DNA of 64,000 nt. Source: Larix kaempferi (lineage: Eukaryota; Streptophyta; Pinopsida; Pinales; Pinaceae). A program made the translations under genes and the position numbers. A model generated the notes under the pieces. That model was given only the letters and a program-made list of their open reading frames with translations, had not been told where the DNA came from and did not search any database. Of this stretch, positions 22,031 to 32,900 are shown piece after piece (position 1 is the first letter of the stretch; each line of letters starts with the position of its first letter). The stretch is taken from positions 17,624,001 through 17,688,000 of the forward strand of contig BSBM01000123.1 of assembly GCA_027924585.1 (NCBI GenBank), written 5' to 3'.

Positions 22031-23350
22031 TACTTCTATTCCATATATCACAAGTGGGCACTTCCCTTTGCAAGAGTTGGGATTGGGGAGGTTTACACTT
22101 TAATACCCCATTTTTTACCCCATGATGTGATTATGTATGTAACGAATCAAAGGATAGATGCCAAACAAATATTTTCTAGTAGACCATGAATATTGTAAAT
22201 GATGTACATTATATTTTAATATAAAAATACTTAATAGCTACAAGTGAAGAAATACAAAGAAGAGATGGGGGGTTATGATTCCACAAGTGGTGGAAGTGAG
22301 AGGGGGCTAAGGGAGATGATCCAGAATGGATTTAACAAATATTCTTCACCTTCATTATCCTTTATAACTTAAAGTACTTTAACCATGGTTATGAGGATCA
22401 CTTTAATTAATTAAAGGTTACTTATCTTAATATGGGATTACGAGAGGAAACATGGCCTCTTCTAGGGAAGCCACATGTAAAAAAATATCCATGCATATAT
22501 AATGTTAGAAACTCACTCATTCATCATCATTCACTTTGTCATTAATTCAATCTTGAGCTATATGATCTATGAGTGGTATACTGGAAAGAAAAATGTGCTT
22601 CATACTATCTCACATTAATTACCCTAGGAAAACTTGTGCTAGTGGGCTAGGTTCCCTTATGAGTAGAACCTCACATGCACTTAATATCCTTGGAGTCTGA
22701 GCACAAATATTCCATAGACGACCTGTACTGAAGCACTATAAAAGGAATGGGACAACCTGAGGGATCATGGTGTAGATAAGGGGGGTCCCAATCCTTAGGT
22801 TGTGTAGGTTGATGGGCGATGAGTACCCAAGGATTGGGACAATTGTGGAGGCGGTTTCAACACCAAAGGGTTGTATGTGTGTGGTTGGTGAAAGATCTTG
22901 GAACTTCACCCCTTGTGGAATGATAGCCCCATCTTAAGGGTGGCCTCTATCAAAGAAAATCCATGCTTGAAAGAGTGCCTATGGATAGGAGGAAAATCCT
23001 TCACTTGGATCTAGTCGGAGTACCATTTTCCATAGAGATAAGCGTTAATTATGCTTGAATTTGCTGATTTATTTTGTTGTCATGAATTTATTTAATTGAT
23101 GTTAATGAAAATGTATGTGCATGGACTATTTATTGGTAATAATATGTATGAGTTCATGATAGGAATGCATACATATTGTAGATTTAGTAATTTGGATGAT
23201 TAATTACTATAAATTCACTTCCATTGTTAATGAATTGCATAGTAAGGGAATGCAATTTGAAATAATACATTATAGGTTAATATATTTTAGGCAATTGGAG
23301 TACCCCATCACTGTAACAATGTTATGAAGGTGGTTGGGTATGCTAGTGAG
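22031..23350 (+). repeat. Possible LTR ahead of a primer-binding site
   Basis: No coding motif is visible. The only support for an LTR is a perfect initiator-Met-type primer site immediately downstream (23,351-23,362). The start is not defined and the end lacks a clean CA. The 3' LTR was not found in the window. Confidence 0.35.
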
Positions 23351-23362
23351 TGGTATCAGAGC
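23351..23362 (+). promoter_or_regulatory. Putative primer-binding site (tRNA-Met type)
   Basis: TGGTATCAGAGC is identical to the primer-binding sites beside the LTRs of elements A, B and C. It marks the start of an LTR-retrotransposon internal region on the plus strand. Confidence 0.65.
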
Positions 23363-24640
23363 TCCATATTACAACACTGGGGCTGTTTGGGCAGAAATTA
23401 AAATGCACAGGAATTTTGTTTCATGATCAATGTTTGACAAAATGACTCAATGGGAAAATATAAGGAAAAATATAGTTTAAAGGTTCTTGTTTGACTAAAT
23501 TGTCAAGGAAAAGAAATGTAATTGCTTAGACGTAATGGAATTGGGAATCTGGTTGTAAATTTAGTATTTAGAAGTTCAGCTTATGAAAAATGGAGGCAAT
23601 GTTGTAATAACTAGGTTGCATGGTCAATCTTGTGGTTGAAATTACCATTATTGGAGGCAAAATCACCTACTAGGGCCCAAATTCATAAAAATGCAAAGTT
23701 CTAATGATGCCAAGGTGGAGGATGCTAGAAAATTGACTAAGGAAATGTCTGTCAAGCCAATGTGCAAGGGGAAAACTTTTGACATAATGGTAAATTTCAT
23801 AAGATGGTTTTTTAGGACAATTAGGTGGTTTTTAATGCTGAGAAAGTGATATTGGAAATGACCTAATCAAGTTTTAAAATGGTTTCCTATCATATCTAAG
23901 GATGGAAAAGTGGCTTAAATCTACAGCTGTGAATGATTTCAAGAGAAAAAGTAATTGTGTGTTACATGTAAGTTGCACCTCTAAAATATCTAATAGTGGT
24001 GGATCAATCATGATCTACGATCCACATTCATTTCATGATGCAAAGTGATTGATGGATAACAAATGCTCTCACTTTTGAAATGAACCAGAAGCTACCACAT
24101 GTCCGGTAGAGACCATGGAAAGAGAAACCCAAAAGGTGGTTTTGCAAGGCGATAAGTGGTTTTGGGAACCCAAAAGTGGTATGGAAAACCACTTAGTTAA
24201 GTTCCAAGATGATCTCGTATTTGATCTAATGGTAGAGAGACAACATAGATCTACGATTGTGGATCATTTCTTAATAGAAAGTAATCATGTTTTAGTCCTC
24301 GGTTGAGCTTCTGAAATATCGGACAGTGGTGGATCATCCATGATCTACAGTGGATGATCATTTTTGGAGGCAAAGTGATTGAAGTTTAAGGGAGGAATTC
24401 ACTCCCAAAATGAATTAAAGGTTTCCACATGTACAGGTGGTACCCTACTAGTCACATCATTATTGGGAATAGTGCAAGGAAAATAGAAGAAAAGGGATCC
24501 ATGGGACAGAGTAAGGTGATACAGAGGATGGTGCAGGATGACATGGTCACACCAAGGGATGACATGTATGAACCCACTGCCACATCATCATCCACATGCC
24601 ATGCCACATCAACAACCTCCCACATTAGCATTTGATAAAG
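23363..24640 (+). mobile_element. Non-coding internal region of an LTR element
   Basis: Downstream of the primer site there is no gag or pol for at least 1.2 kb. The two open frames of 63 and 68 codons match nothing I know. The region contains a diverged direct repeat (about 23,945-24,115 and 24,275-24,445) sharing GTGGTGGATCA, CATGATCTAC and GCAAAGTGATTGA. This resembles the leader of a large non-autonomous element, but the far end is not defined. Confidence 0.4.
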
Positions 24641-25569
24641 TATATAAAAAAGTAGTTTGGAGCCAAAAAATTGTTTTGGCCATAATAAGAGAAGAATAAC
24701 TTAGAATTGGATGAAATTTTGAGTGTTTGTACATACTGAAGAGGACTAAAAATTCGATAGACATGGACATGGCCCTGTTCTGCTCTAATTTTCCTGAAAA
24801 AAAGGAAATGATGGCTTTTGAAGACCAACACCTAGTGACTATACATGGGCCTTGTTGGAGTTGAAATTTGTATGGTTCAATCGTTGATCAGTCATGGAAA
24901 TAATCTAGGTGTAATTTGGCCAAATTCCAAATGATTTGGAGTAGAGGAGTAGAAGAAAGCGAAAATCCACTAATTGGGTGCATGTTTTGCGATTTTCTTA
25001 AATTTGCAGGATGCAAAAGTGACCCAAGTATTCAAATCTAGAATATTTTATGATTTAGACATGTTACCTAATCAACAAGTTGAGCAAAGTTTTTTAGAGG
25101 AAGTTTTTCTAGAAATGCTTAGTTTGTAAGATAACAATTCTTGCCGAAAATTCCAAGTCTATAAGAAGTTGGCAAAATGGACAAAATTGACAATTTCATG
25201 TTTACACAAAAAATGACTGGAGCGTCATATTAGGGATCAAGAGGTTTTAGGTTACTCACAATCATATGGGATATTAGCACCCAATACATAATTTTGTTCA
25301 ATCCTTTCCATATTTTCTTCTACGGGTCTCCAAAGTTGGCCCCTAAGATTTAGTTAAGTTACAAGAAAAAGTGCATAATTAAACAAAATTGTGGATTTTG
25401 AAGGGCTGTAAATTTCAGCTATAAGCTTATAAATGAGTGTGGTTATACTCATTTGGAAGCCAATCTATAAAATAATAGGGATTAGTAATCATAGAATGAA
25501 TAAGTTTTCCAGATACTTCCAGAAATTGAACAAAAAATCATAAGAATAGGCATCTCCCCCATAATTCAT
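24641..25569. other. No gene seen
   Basis: AT-rich sequence without recognised coding or repeat structure; it may continue the non-coding element to its left. Open frames are short and motif-free. Confidence 0.35.
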
Positions 25570-25589
25570 GTCAGCTCATAAAATAAAAT

Positions 25590-25738
25590 AAAAGGAAAAA
25601 GCAACATATATCCATCTTAAGCATTAAATTTGAGTTTAAGATAGAGTTATGATTTACCCATGGGGATTTGAACTTGTGACCTTCCATTTACAACTTCTCA
25701 TCTCATTTACTCAATACCAATTGCTCTGCCCCCTGTGA
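25590..25738 (-). mobile_element. Probable tRNA-derived SINE
   Basis: The minus strand shows GGCAGAGCAATTGGTATTGAG (A-box-like, about 25,734-25,714) and CACAAGTTCAAATCCCC (B-box-like, about 25,680-25,664). Their spacing is that of a tRNA internal promoter. An unrelated tail ending in a TTTTATTTTATTTT run follows at about 25,575-25,590. A tRNA head with an unrelated tail is the plan of plant SINEs. The body does not fold as an intact tRNA, so a functional tRNA gene is unlikely. Confidence 0.5.
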
Positions 25739-25781
25739 ACTAATTTCATTTATAGTTTTATTAGAATTATATTGAAGCATT

Positions 25782-26038
25782 ATTTTGTAATATCTTCTTT
25801 TAAACATTACATAGTAACTATCCTCTTTTATTAATATGAATTTAGTAATCTCAATCTTATAATAAATTTATGTAACGAGTTGTTAGTTTGATGTAATAAA
25901 GTTTTCGATGTCCATTTATTAGATTAAATTTTTTTATATAATGATTGAATTTTATCAATTTTATTAAATGTTTTGTTAAAGTATTATTTTCTAATATCTT
26001 CTTTTAAACGTTACATAGTAACTATCCTCTTTTATTAG
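25782..26038. repeat. Local direct repeat, about 55 bp, offset about 200 bp
   Basis: TAATATCTTCTTTTAAAC, then TTACATAGTAACTATCCTC, occurs at 25,790-25,836 and again at about 25,990-26,036. Between the copies lies the dispersed repeat that recurs near 34,300. Confidence 0.75.
25833..25985 (+). repeat. Dispersed repeat, copy 1 (partner at 34,303)
   Basis: About 150 bp matches 34,303-34,445 in the same orientation. The most conserved blocks are TATGTAACGAGTTGTTAG and GATGTAATAAAGTTTT. The copies differ by small substitutions and indels. No coding content, so it is probably a piece of an unnamed mobile element. Confidence 0.8.
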
Positions 26039-26099
26039 TCCCTGCCTTCGGCTGCAATCTTTTCAATCTTTTATTAGCCCATGCCTCAGGGACTCTAGT

Positions 26100-26560
26100 A
26101 AATAGAGTGCAATCTTTTCAATTAAATGGCACACAACACGAAACTGTTAAGCTTAAGTTTTCATTTTCCACTGTTTCACTCATGAATTAGAGGGCGAATG
26201 CTATTTTTTCACCAATGAGCAAATTCAACCTCTTATTTGGCCTCATCCCAAGGTAAGATCATTATTTTTCTATGCTTTGGTTGTGTAATAATTTATAACT
26301 AAATCAGGGGTTGATTAATGTTAGCATTAGTTTGCTATCATTTCATGTTTATGAGATCAAGTCTCTCATTAGCCTTCACAACAATGCCTTTCACACCTCA
26401 TCGTTTGCAGTGCAGGTGCCTTGGTCTTGGCACGATTTGTCTGTAGTTGGCACAAGCTCAGCAGGCCAAGTCCCTCCCTCTTCATGCACGGTGACATTGT
26501 ATCCTCTTCATGCACGATGTTGTTTCCATTATTCATCTATAAATTTCAAAGTTCATTCAG
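26100..26560. other. No gene seen
   Basis: The overlapping plus-strand frames at 26,311-26,675 are Ser- and Cys-rich without a family match and end in a local duplication. I see no start context or domain to support a gene. Confidence 0.35.
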
Positions 26561-26565
26561 AGAGG

Positions 26566-26770
26566 AGGTGAGCCCACTGACGTCCTATTCTTTCACTACA
26601 GTGGCCATGGCACTCTCATACAGTTGCAGAACTCCACCTATTCTTTCTTGTAGAACTCCACCTATTCTTTCTTGAGGAGGAGGTGATCCCATTGATGTCC
26701 TTTTCTTTCACGATAGTGGCATGGAATTCTCACACAGATGTAGAACTCCACCTGAACTCCACCTCCTGTT
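26566..26770. repeat. Local imperfect duplication
   Basis: A segment beginning GAGGAGGTGA(G/T)CCCA at 26,566 recurs, diverged, at about 26,677. A 27-bp unit (AGAACTCCACCTATTCTTTC and 7 more bases) is tandemly doubled between them near 26,630-26,680. Confidence 0.75.
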
Positions 26771-26875
26771 CAAGCACATAGAACATGATAAGAGCAATCT
26801 TGAGAAAGTATGAAAAACGTTCTTTAAATTCTATTAAAATTCCTCTCGTTCATTACTCCTTGCTAGTTGCAAAGA

Positions 26876-26985
26876 ATAATCAAAACTATGTAAGTATTCT
26901 TGAATCTGTGCATGCCTATTTCTATTTCATATAATCAAAACTATGTAAGTATTCTTGAATATGTGCAATATGCCAATTTATATTT
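26876..26985. repeat. 54-bp tandem duplication
   Basis: AATCAAAACTATGTAAGTAT followed by TCTTGAAT occurs at 26,878 and again 54 bp later, with small differences downstream. No coding content. Confidence 0.75.
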
Positions 26986-27199
26986 ATGAATATGAGACTG
27001 CTATGAAAACTCTGTAATTATTCCCATCATTAGAAAAAAACTAAGGACATTCATAAAATTTGCGATATGGAAAAAAACAACCTACTTTGGTTTGTGAACA
27101 AACTAGAAAAAATAAACCTGCACGGGAACATAGAATGTGATACTCACACCACTAGAAGTCACAACTACACAGCTCTGGAATAACATATGGTAGTTGCAG

Positions 27200-27269
27200 T
27201 CCTGAAGAAGGTTGCAACCTTCCTATAGTAGCTAGAGAGGGATAAAATCCTCACTTGGTGGGGCAAGTT
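27200..27269 (+). pseudogene. LINE H remnant, left part
   Basis: The short plus-strand segment just before element G reads ERDKILTWWGK and appears to continue on the far side of G at 32,253 as GPSLCFLCHQ. This placement across the insertion is the main evidence that it belongs to LINE H. Confidence 0.35.
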
Positions 27270-27462
27270 TGTTTAAAATATGGGCAGAGACATAACAAAA
27301 GAGTTACAAAGCACAAACGGCTGAACTACTTATTTAATATTACACAGTTGTATATATATGTTACATGCTTTGACAGTTTAAAGCAATACTGACTAACCGA
27401 TCATAGAACTGAATAACAGAATGTAACTAACAACTCAACTAATGAGATTACTATTTCGAACA
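27270..27462 (-). repeat. Element G 3' LTR
   Basis: Starts TGTTTAAAATATGGG and ends TTTCGAACA on the plus strand. Except for its right end it matches 32,056-32,252 closely. A purine tract (minus strand AAGAGGGAG) adjoins it at 27,463, and a second copy of that tract lies near 27,500. Confidence 0.85.
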
Positions 27463-27870
27463 CTCCCTCTTAATCTCAACGGTTACATTCTTACTAACAC
27501 TCCCTCTTAATTTTGATACTCTAAAATTGCTAAAATGCAAATGCTTGTTGGTCTATGTCTCAGCCAAGCTTACAAACACTTAAACAAAAATTTCATAAAA
27601 CTAAATTGGGTTTAGATTAGGTTGCTTAGGCCTATTTCTTTCGTCTTCATCTTCAAAGATAGCATGTTCACCTGGATACCAAATATGATGTTGTTGTCAT
27701 CCTCTTACCTTGCTTTCAATAGTATCTTCAGTTAATTGATCTTTGTGGTTGACTATATTCTTTTTCTCATTGTGTCTCCACCCAAAAATATTCCGCAAAC
27801 ACTTCCATAATTCTTTTACCTCAATGTTCAACGCTATTCCTTGCAAGTGCATGTTGCTTAAATTCATTTC

Positions 27871-28957
27871 CTACGGCATTTCTGCAATGCTAATTTCAAA
27901 TTCTTGGAAAATAATGTTCTCAGATTCTTTATCTGCTACAATCTTCTTATTCATATCTTCACAAATCCTTGGATTTTCTAACCATTCTTCAAGCATTCTC
28001 AACTCCTCGTCATAGTTTGTTAACACTACATCAAAGTGTTGTTCTTCTCTCATAATACCTGCATAATCTGTAAACACACACAAATTTTCAGTTCCAAAAA
28101 CATGAGATTCTTTGGTCTCGGTTGATGCTTCAAGCATCTTTTCAATGTGTAGGAATGGACTCTCCAAGCACTCTACAAAATCTTCATTTTGTTTCTCATC
28201 AAATACTGCTACATGGGCAGTTTTATCTTCAACCGAATTGTCATCATCAAACTTTGTTCGGTTCACTAAGTCAATGTCATCAACAATAGATATTGTTGGA
28301 TTCACCAAATTTTCTTCATCATCAAAGGCTGCTACAATGGCAGCTTTATCATCCACTAGTGTATCTACACAGTGGGATTCACCTTCCTCTTCATGCTCTA
28401 CTTTACAAACGACGACTTCAATCTTCTCCTCTACTTTATCAAGGAGTTATTCAACTTTCTTGTCTTCGTCTTCTTTCTTTGCTTCAGACACAAAAGCTTC
28501 TTCTAATTTACCAATATGCTGCAAAGTATTAATGTTTCTTCTCTTTTTATTATACCTCATCTCTAGAGCATCCCAAAAATATTTTGCACTAACAACTTGA
28601 TGAAGTTTATAGAAAACACTATAAAAAACATTTTCATCCACTGTTGATAAAATAAGAAGTATTGCAATTGCATTTTTCTATCACAGGGATCTACAAAATC
28701 TTTTTGAACAAAGCGCCACAATTTACTGAACAAAGCAAATCTTCCATTTTATTTGCCCAAATTTCATAATCCATACCTGAGAAAAATGGAAAAATTGGCA
28801 TTGATCTTCTCAATATTTCATCTATCTCTTCATCTTCATTAGATTTATTCTGCTCTTCGTCTTCATTGATCTGCCCGATCTTTGTAATCTGATTCTTGTC
28901 TTCATCATCTTCTTGATTTATGAGCTCTTCTACTACAACTCGAATCTCACCATACAT
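27871..28957 (-). pseudogene. Gag-like gene of element G with acidic tail
   Basis: The N-terminal part (28,957-28,691) ends with FFSGMDYEIWANKMEDLL, the copia-type gag entry motif. After a frameshift near 28,670, the part at 28,641-28,447 reads SAKYFWDALEMRYN, the usual gag helix region. One TAA (28,449-28,447) then interrupts a frame that otherwise runs to 27,871 as a very acidic tail with a repeated DK-A-VA-FD pattern. There is no zinc knuckle. Apart from the stop and the shift this could be one protein of about 360 residues. Confidence 0.6.
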
Positions 28958-29761
28958 CTTTGCAAAATAGGCTTCTTCTGCCTTCCTGTTCTCTTTATTT
29001 GTTTAAAATCTCTTCTTGATTATTTTAATCTTCACATATGACCCATTACAAAGTTTATTTTCTCAAAAGAGTTAGGGTTTCTTCCACACAAACTTCAATA
29101 TTCAAATATTCAAACTTGTCCTTTTTAAAACCTTTTCTTCAAAAAAATTTCTTGACTTAAAAAATTCGTCTTAACCAATATATATATAAATATATCAAGA
29201 AAATTTTTCAAAACTTCTTTATAACTATGTTAGCTTTGCCGCTCGCTTTTCTTTATATAAATATTCTTATTTTAATAATATAAACAACCTTTTGTCAAAT
29301 AACAAACATATGCTACACTCTTAGTCATTCCAAGAATTGCTATCATCACGTGGATGGGATTTTTCCATGCAGATTTTATGTTCTTCGCGGGCTAGATCTC
29401 CTTCAGTTTTATCTTTTTCTTCAAATGGACACGAACACGAAACACGAATTTAGTACACAAATGAACTGTCCTCCTTAGGGTCTTACGTCAGATACAATCA
29501 AACTTCCTTATTCATTCAAACTGGATCCCATATGCGCTAATGCGCTTAGCAACTTAACAACATGCAACGAGCTTTTCTTCCTCACAGTAAACCACAATTT
29601 TCTTCAGGTGAATATTCACAACTTAAAGACATATTTTATGTTCTTCGATGGCAGCGGGCTTCCACTTAAAGACTGCAGCAGACTTCTATTTCTTCACACA
29701 AATTTTGCAGACAAAATGTCACATCCAGGGTTCTGTATTCAACGAGCTGGACCAACGTTCT

Positions 29762-31785
29762 TGTAATGTCCCTTGTTAGGGATTTTATTAAAATGACAAT
29801 TTTTCACTTTTTTCCCTAGTTAGACCTTTGACTAGTTTTGAGCTCTAGGTCCCCAAATTGGTCCAATTGCTCCCAAATATTCTGAGAAGGTATATGGATG
29901 ATGTTAGAACATAAATATGTATTTCATGGATGCTTTTGGACCTTTAAAACACTTCTGCAAATCCTCTTTCAATTCTGGCCAATGTAGGGAACTTTACTAG
30001 TAATTTCCCTTTGACTAGTATTGGTCTCTAGGTCTCAAATTGACTCCAAATGCCTTCAAATATTCAAGGAAGGTGTATGAATGATATTAGGACTTGAATA
30101 TGATGTTCAAGGATGATATATGGCTACAAAAAGACCTCTAAAAACTCTCTTAAGATTTTGGACCAAGTATGCAATTTTACTAGTAATTTGGGGTTCAAAT
30201 CCTCCTGGGGTAAGTGCTGAAAATGGCTTCCCAAATGCCTCCAAAACCACTCAAATTTATGAACAGAGGTAGGGAATGTATTAAGGATGTTATTAAGGTC
30301 TCATTTGCACCATTAATTTATTATTATATCTGTTCCAACCCTCTTCCATTTAGCTGCAAAAATCATCAATTCAACCCTTGGGGAAATGGCACTATTTCTT
30401 CTCCCAATGCAATTAAAATGAGTAAAAATACTTCAAATGCTCAAGTACAGTACATGAAACTTGTAAAATACATCTATGGAAGTCCATTAATCACAAATTC
30501 ATCAGAGAATCATCCATCCATTCGAAATCATCAGCATTACATTGGTTCACAACAAGGTAGTGGGGAAATGGCACCGTTCCTTCATTAAAAATGAGATTTA
30601 TACATTTCTACTTGGAATTTCGACTTGAAACTTTATGTATATGAAGAAAAGAATATTTAATTCATATTAAAAAATAAATGGGGCATTAGAAGCTCCCCAA
30701 AAGAGTACAATAGCTCACAAAAAACGCCCTCCCTCAAGGATCAAGAATATGCCATCAAAACTAGAAATGGTTGAAGGAGTGAGCTGCAATAGAAGAAACC
30801 ATGAGCTGTCCTATAGCTTACACATGCAAATAAAAAATCCATTAAAGCTCAAAATTAAAGGTCTGAATGGCCTTTCCAATTACCAACTTAGATGGGAATC
30901 TTTCACCCTCGAAATTGGCTAAGGCAAGAAACTAGTCATCCACTAGCTCTCCCTCTTCACAAATGCAATTGCAAATTATAAAAATGATCAAAAGATGGTT
31001 TCATTCTTTGTTATTGATATTTATAAAGTTCTAATGTCCTCCATGGGTCGAATTCCTTCCAAGAGACTCATGCTAACTCAAGTTGGGAAGAGATTCCAAA
31101 GAATGCCACTTGTACAACAATTCCTAGTCTCCCACTTCCACCAAATCACATGTGGAAGCATCTTAGCTGCCCTAACACCCTTGAGCACCCTCTTGGAGTA
31201 TATATCTAGCTGACATGTCATATATGTCATATGTCAGCCTTCATGTCTGATTTGTGTCATAGGTGTCATAGCATCTTCATCATTGTTGTCATAGAGCTAG
31301 GGAATCTAGCCCAAGTGTCTCACTAGCTCCAAATTGCCTCTTCCTCTTCCATGGGAGTTACTATTCCTCTATATTTCGACCTTGGATGAGTCATGCCATG
31401 AATAATACCTTTTGGACTCCCCCAAGTATGTTACCATTCACCTTGAATTCGAATTGGTGAGAGAATGATGCCAAGTGTAGTGGGGAAATCTAGCCATATG
31501 TGGGTCCCACTTCCTCCATGTGTCTTCATAATCAAATGCCACTTTTATTTTCAATTGTATATATTTATTTAGATCCTTTATTAAATATTTATTCCATTCT
31601 AATGTTCAAACATCATTTATTATCCCCATTATTCCAAATCCCAAAGCTTCCACCCCAAACCTAGGAAACTAGTAATTTTCCTCCTTGGCAATTATTTGAC
31701 CTTTAGCATCAATTTGACAAACTCTAATGAATAGGGCCAATGTGATTAGGCCATTGTGACCCAATTCCAAATTTGGGACATGATA
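29762..31785. repeat. Solo LTR F inserted in element G
   Basis: 2024 bp, starting TGTAATGTCCC and ending GGGACATGATA, an imperfect inverted terminal pair. It is flanked by a perfect 5-bp duplication GTTCT (29,757-29,761 and 31,786-31,790). Inside there is no coding motif. It interrupts the leader of element G. Solo LTR E has nearly the same terminal bases. Orientation is unknown. Confidence 0.8.
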
Positions 31786-32043
31786 GTTCTCCAAACAAAT
31801 CTATCTAAACAGATTTCTTGCTAGTGACTGCTTCGACGCGACCTTCTCTTCAATCTTTGAAGAGGTTCTCCAGAAGCTAATCCAATTTTGGATCAACCAA
31901 ACAATCTATGTGCAACATCGGTTCAACAAACAAATTCAAAAAAACCTCCAATGGCTCAACAAAACCTCCAAGGGCTCAACAAAACCTGCAATCAAGAAGA
32001 GGCTCCTAAATCCATCTTGGATTAACCAACGGATTGATCAACA

Positions 32044-32055
32044 GCTCTGACACCA
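32044..32055 (-). promoter_or_regulatory. Primer-binding site of element G
   Basis: On the minus strand TGGTGTCAGAGC directly follows the LTR end (TTTTAAACA). It differs by one base from the sites of A, B and C. Confidence 0.75.
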
Positions 32056-32252
32056 TGTTTAAAATATGGGCAGAGACATAACAAAAGAGTTACAAAGCAC
32101 AAACGGTTGAACTACTTATTGAATATTACACAGTTGTATATATATGTTACATGCTTTGACGGTTTAAAGCAATACCGGCTAACAGATCATAGAACTCAAT
32201 AACAGAATGTAACTAACAACTTAACTAATGAGATTACTATTAGTCTCTAACA
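32056..32252 (-). repeat. Element G 5' LTR
   Basis: Starts TGTTTAAAATATGGG and ends TAGTCTCTAACA on the plus strand. It pairs with 27,270-27,462. The two differ mainly near the outer end, where this copy has four extra bases. Confidence 0.85.
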
Positions 32253-32770
32253 AAGGACCCTCGCTATGCTTCTTATGCCATCAAACCAAAGAAACAAGTG
32301 AGCACCTGTTCATCCAATGCTACCTACCATCAAACCAAAGAAACAAGTGAGCACCTGTTCATCCAATGCTACCTACCATCAAACCAAAGAAACAAGTGAG
32401 CACCTGTTCATCCAATGCTACCTGACCAATTAGAATTGGGACAAATGGGCCCTCTACTTTCGAGAAGAATATATGAATTGAAAAAGCATGACAAGCTCTG
32501 GAACAACCATAGACCTATCCCACCCTCAACTATGGAGGCTTTTCCCAAGATTCCTACAATGGATACCTGGAAGGAGCAAAATCATAGGATCTTCAAAAGT
32601 AAGGCTAGAGAGCCTAGCTCAATATGGCACACCATTAAGAACAACATATGAGAAACAATCCTAGCATCTAATTATGATTAGAGAGGCAATGGCCATCAAA
32701 AAAATTTCTTACTATAATATGCTTCCACAGAGACTACTAGGATTCAACCCTTGGAACTGTAGAACTATAG
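32253..32770 (+). pseudogene. LINE H remnant: zf-RVT with triplicated segment
   Basis: The plus strand reads GPSLCFLCHQTKETSEHLF, the zinc-binding domain after LINE reverse transcriptase. It is followed by a WDKWALYFREEY segment and KEQNHRIFKSKAR, matching the usual C-terminal region. Frames are broken. A 49-bp stretch of the zinc-finger region is present three times (32,281-32,427), shifting the frame. Confidence 0.7.
32281..32427. repeat. 49-bp tandem triplication in LINE H
   Basis: Three head-to-tail units start TCAAACCAAAGAAACAAGTG at 32,281, 32,330 and 32,379. They are identical as far as I can compare. As 49 is not a multiple of three, each copy shifts the reading frame. Near identity in decayed surroundings suggests recent expansion. 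Confidence 0.92.
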
Positions 32771-32900
32771 ATGATTTTTGTGCTCTAATAGATAGATCGC
32801 CAAGCCCCAAGTAATGAAGAACCCAAGTGTTAGTACCCACATTCCAATGGTGAAAGGCTCCATGAAATCAAATCCAGAACTAATATGATACTTGGTCTTC
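32765..32900 (-). pseudogene. Glutamate-receptor-like (GLR) gene fragment
   Basis: The minus strand reads FMEPFTIGMWVLTLGFFIT and then AIYLLEHKNH before a stop at 32,767-32,765. This matches the first membrane segment and its flanks in plant GLR cation channels, where the pattern is F-x-x-P-F-T-x-x-M-W, then G-F-F, then L-E-H-x-x-N. No pore loop, other membrane segments or ligand-binding domain is recognisable around it. It is probably a captured or left-over exon piece next to LINE H. Confidence 0.6.

Larger units (their letters stand above)
27270..32252 (-). mobile_element. Element G: short-LTR copia-like, gag only
   Basis: Two LTRs of 193 and 197 bp (27,270-27,462 and 32,056-32,252) flank an internal region with a polypurine tract at the left and a primer site TGGTGTCAGAGC at the right, so transcription runs on the minus strand. 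The only protein-like sequence is gag-like (28,957-27,871); no protease, integrase or RT is seen. Without the inserted solo LTR F the element is about 2.95 kb. It sits inside LINE H. Flanking 5-mers (AAGTT, AAGGA) match only partly. Confidence 0.75.

Noticed and set aside
25664-25738. tRNA gene on the minus strand
   Set aside because: A- and B-box-like sequences are present, but I could not form an acceptor stem or a clean anticodon arm. A SINE head is more likely.
28112-28600. 162-codon Ser-rich plus-strand frame
   Set aside because: It is antisense to the acidic gag tail of element G; the Ser/Thr richness is the complement of Asp/Glu codons.
30214-30588. 124-codon plus-strand frame
   Set aside because: It lies inside solo LTR F and has no recognisable domain.
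27265-32257. Target duplication for element G (AAGTT against AAGGA)
   Set aside because: Only three of five bases agree, so it does not prove the boundary. The LTRs, primer site and tract do.
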